In this document: in pieces, positions 4,905-5,274 of the stretch
Layout of the letters: every line of letters starts with the position of its first letter
Numbering within the stretch: the stretch's first letter is position 1
Assembly: GCA_003158415.1 (NCBI GenBank)
Contig: PMJA01000169.1
Coordinates: forward strand, 1 to 5,274
Source: Methylobacter sp.
GTDB taxonomy: Bacteria > Pseudomonadota > Gammaproteobacteria > Methylococcales > Methylomonadaceae
Length of the DNA stretch: 5,274 nt
Direction of reading: 5' to 3'
Program-made: the position numbers and the translations under genes
Notes under the pieces: generated by a model
The model's database searches: none
What the model saw: the letters and a program-made list of their open reading frames with translations, nothing else
What the model was told of the DNA's origin: nothing

Positions 4905-5274
4905 ATGAAAATATTAAAAGACAAGGTTGCTAAATTATCCTTTGTCGCACTGCTGATTACATTGACAGCAGCGATGTTTTACACACCAACTGCATCTGCT
5001 CATGGTGAAAAGTCGCAAGCCGCTTTCATGCGTATGCGTACTATTCATTGGTTTGACCTGAACTGGTCAAAAGAAGAAGTGCCAGTTAACGATACAATGA
5101 CAATTTCAGGCAAGTTTTTCGTATTTAGCGGATGGCCTGAAACTGTTGATAAACCAGAAATCTCTTTCTTGAACATCGGTATTCCTGGTCCTGTATTTAT
5201 TCGTGCAGGATCTTGGATCGGCGGTCAATTAGTTCCACGTTCAGTTTCTTTGGAACTGGGTGAAACTTATGAGT
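4905..5274 (+). CDS. pmoB: Particulate methane monooxygenase subunit B (5' part)
   Basis: The first 123 residues of the copper-carrying subunit; the gene runs off the window with no stop, and the family is normally a little over 400 residues. Residues 1-32 form a signal peptide: a basic start, a hydrophobic core (about 11-26) and an ASA site, which would leave His33 as the mature N-terminus. In Methylococcus capsulatus Bath His33 is a CuB ligand together with His137 and His139, which lie beyond this window. The periplasmic cupredoxin domain begins with HGEKSQAAFMRMRTIHW (33-49), keeping His48, and continues through GWPETVDKPE (77-86), FLNIGIPGPVFIR (88-100) and IGGQLVPRS (105-113). Residue 72 is Phe where Bath has His72, a ligand of the bis-His copper site. 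The start is fixed by a strong Shine-Dalgarno. It is the last gene of pmoCAB. Confidence 0.97.
   Translation, partial: MKILKDKVAKLSFVALLITLTAAMFYTPTASAHGEKSQAAFMRMRTIHWFDLNWSKEEVPVNDTMTISGKFFVFSGWPETVDKPEISFLNIGIPGPVFIRAGSWIGGQLVPRSVSLELGETYE

Overview
The window looks like chromosomal DNA from a gammaproteobacterial (type I, Methylococcales) aerobic methanotroph. The decisive evidence is the pmoC-pmoA-pmoB order at 3186-5274, encoding the copper-dependent particulate methane monooxygenase. The PmoA and PmoC sequences read like the Methylobacter-type (type Ia) forms as I remember them. The genus call is an inference from memory and no search was run.

Layout: a rho-independent terminator (22-56, + strand) closes a gene lying left of the window. 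A small cupin-fold protein follows on the minus strand (137-463). A divergent intergenic region separates it from a plus-strand FAD flavoprotein of the HI0933-like/TIGR03862 type (about 694-1962). Next comes a bacterial RIO1-like kinase of the PA4780 type (2074-2916). A 269-base gap carries a good sigma70-like promoter (3029-3056) and a leader of about 120 bases. Then come pmoC (3186-3938), pmoA (4057-4800) and the first 123 codons of pmoB (4905 to the window edge).

The three pmo genes form an evident operon. Each has a near-perfect Shine-Dalgarno sequence, and the gaps between them (118 and 104 bases) contain stem-loops without T-tracts. These look more like mRNA processing, stability or translation-control elements than terminators. 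PmoC retains both sets of copper-site residues known from Methylococcus capsulatus Bath. PmoB retains His33 at the mature N-terminus and His48, but has Phe where Bath has His72. The upstream genes are ordinary chromosomal genes with no evident role in methane oxidation.

No mobile element, CRISPR array, tRNA or rRNA was seen. The signals most worth a second look are regulatory: a 20 to 24-codon leader ORF with a hairpin and U-rich stretch that runs through the pmoC ribosome-binding site, the tandem stem-loops between pmoC and pmoA, and a small hairpin that covers part of the pmoB ribosome-binding site. I found no clearly new multi-gene system.
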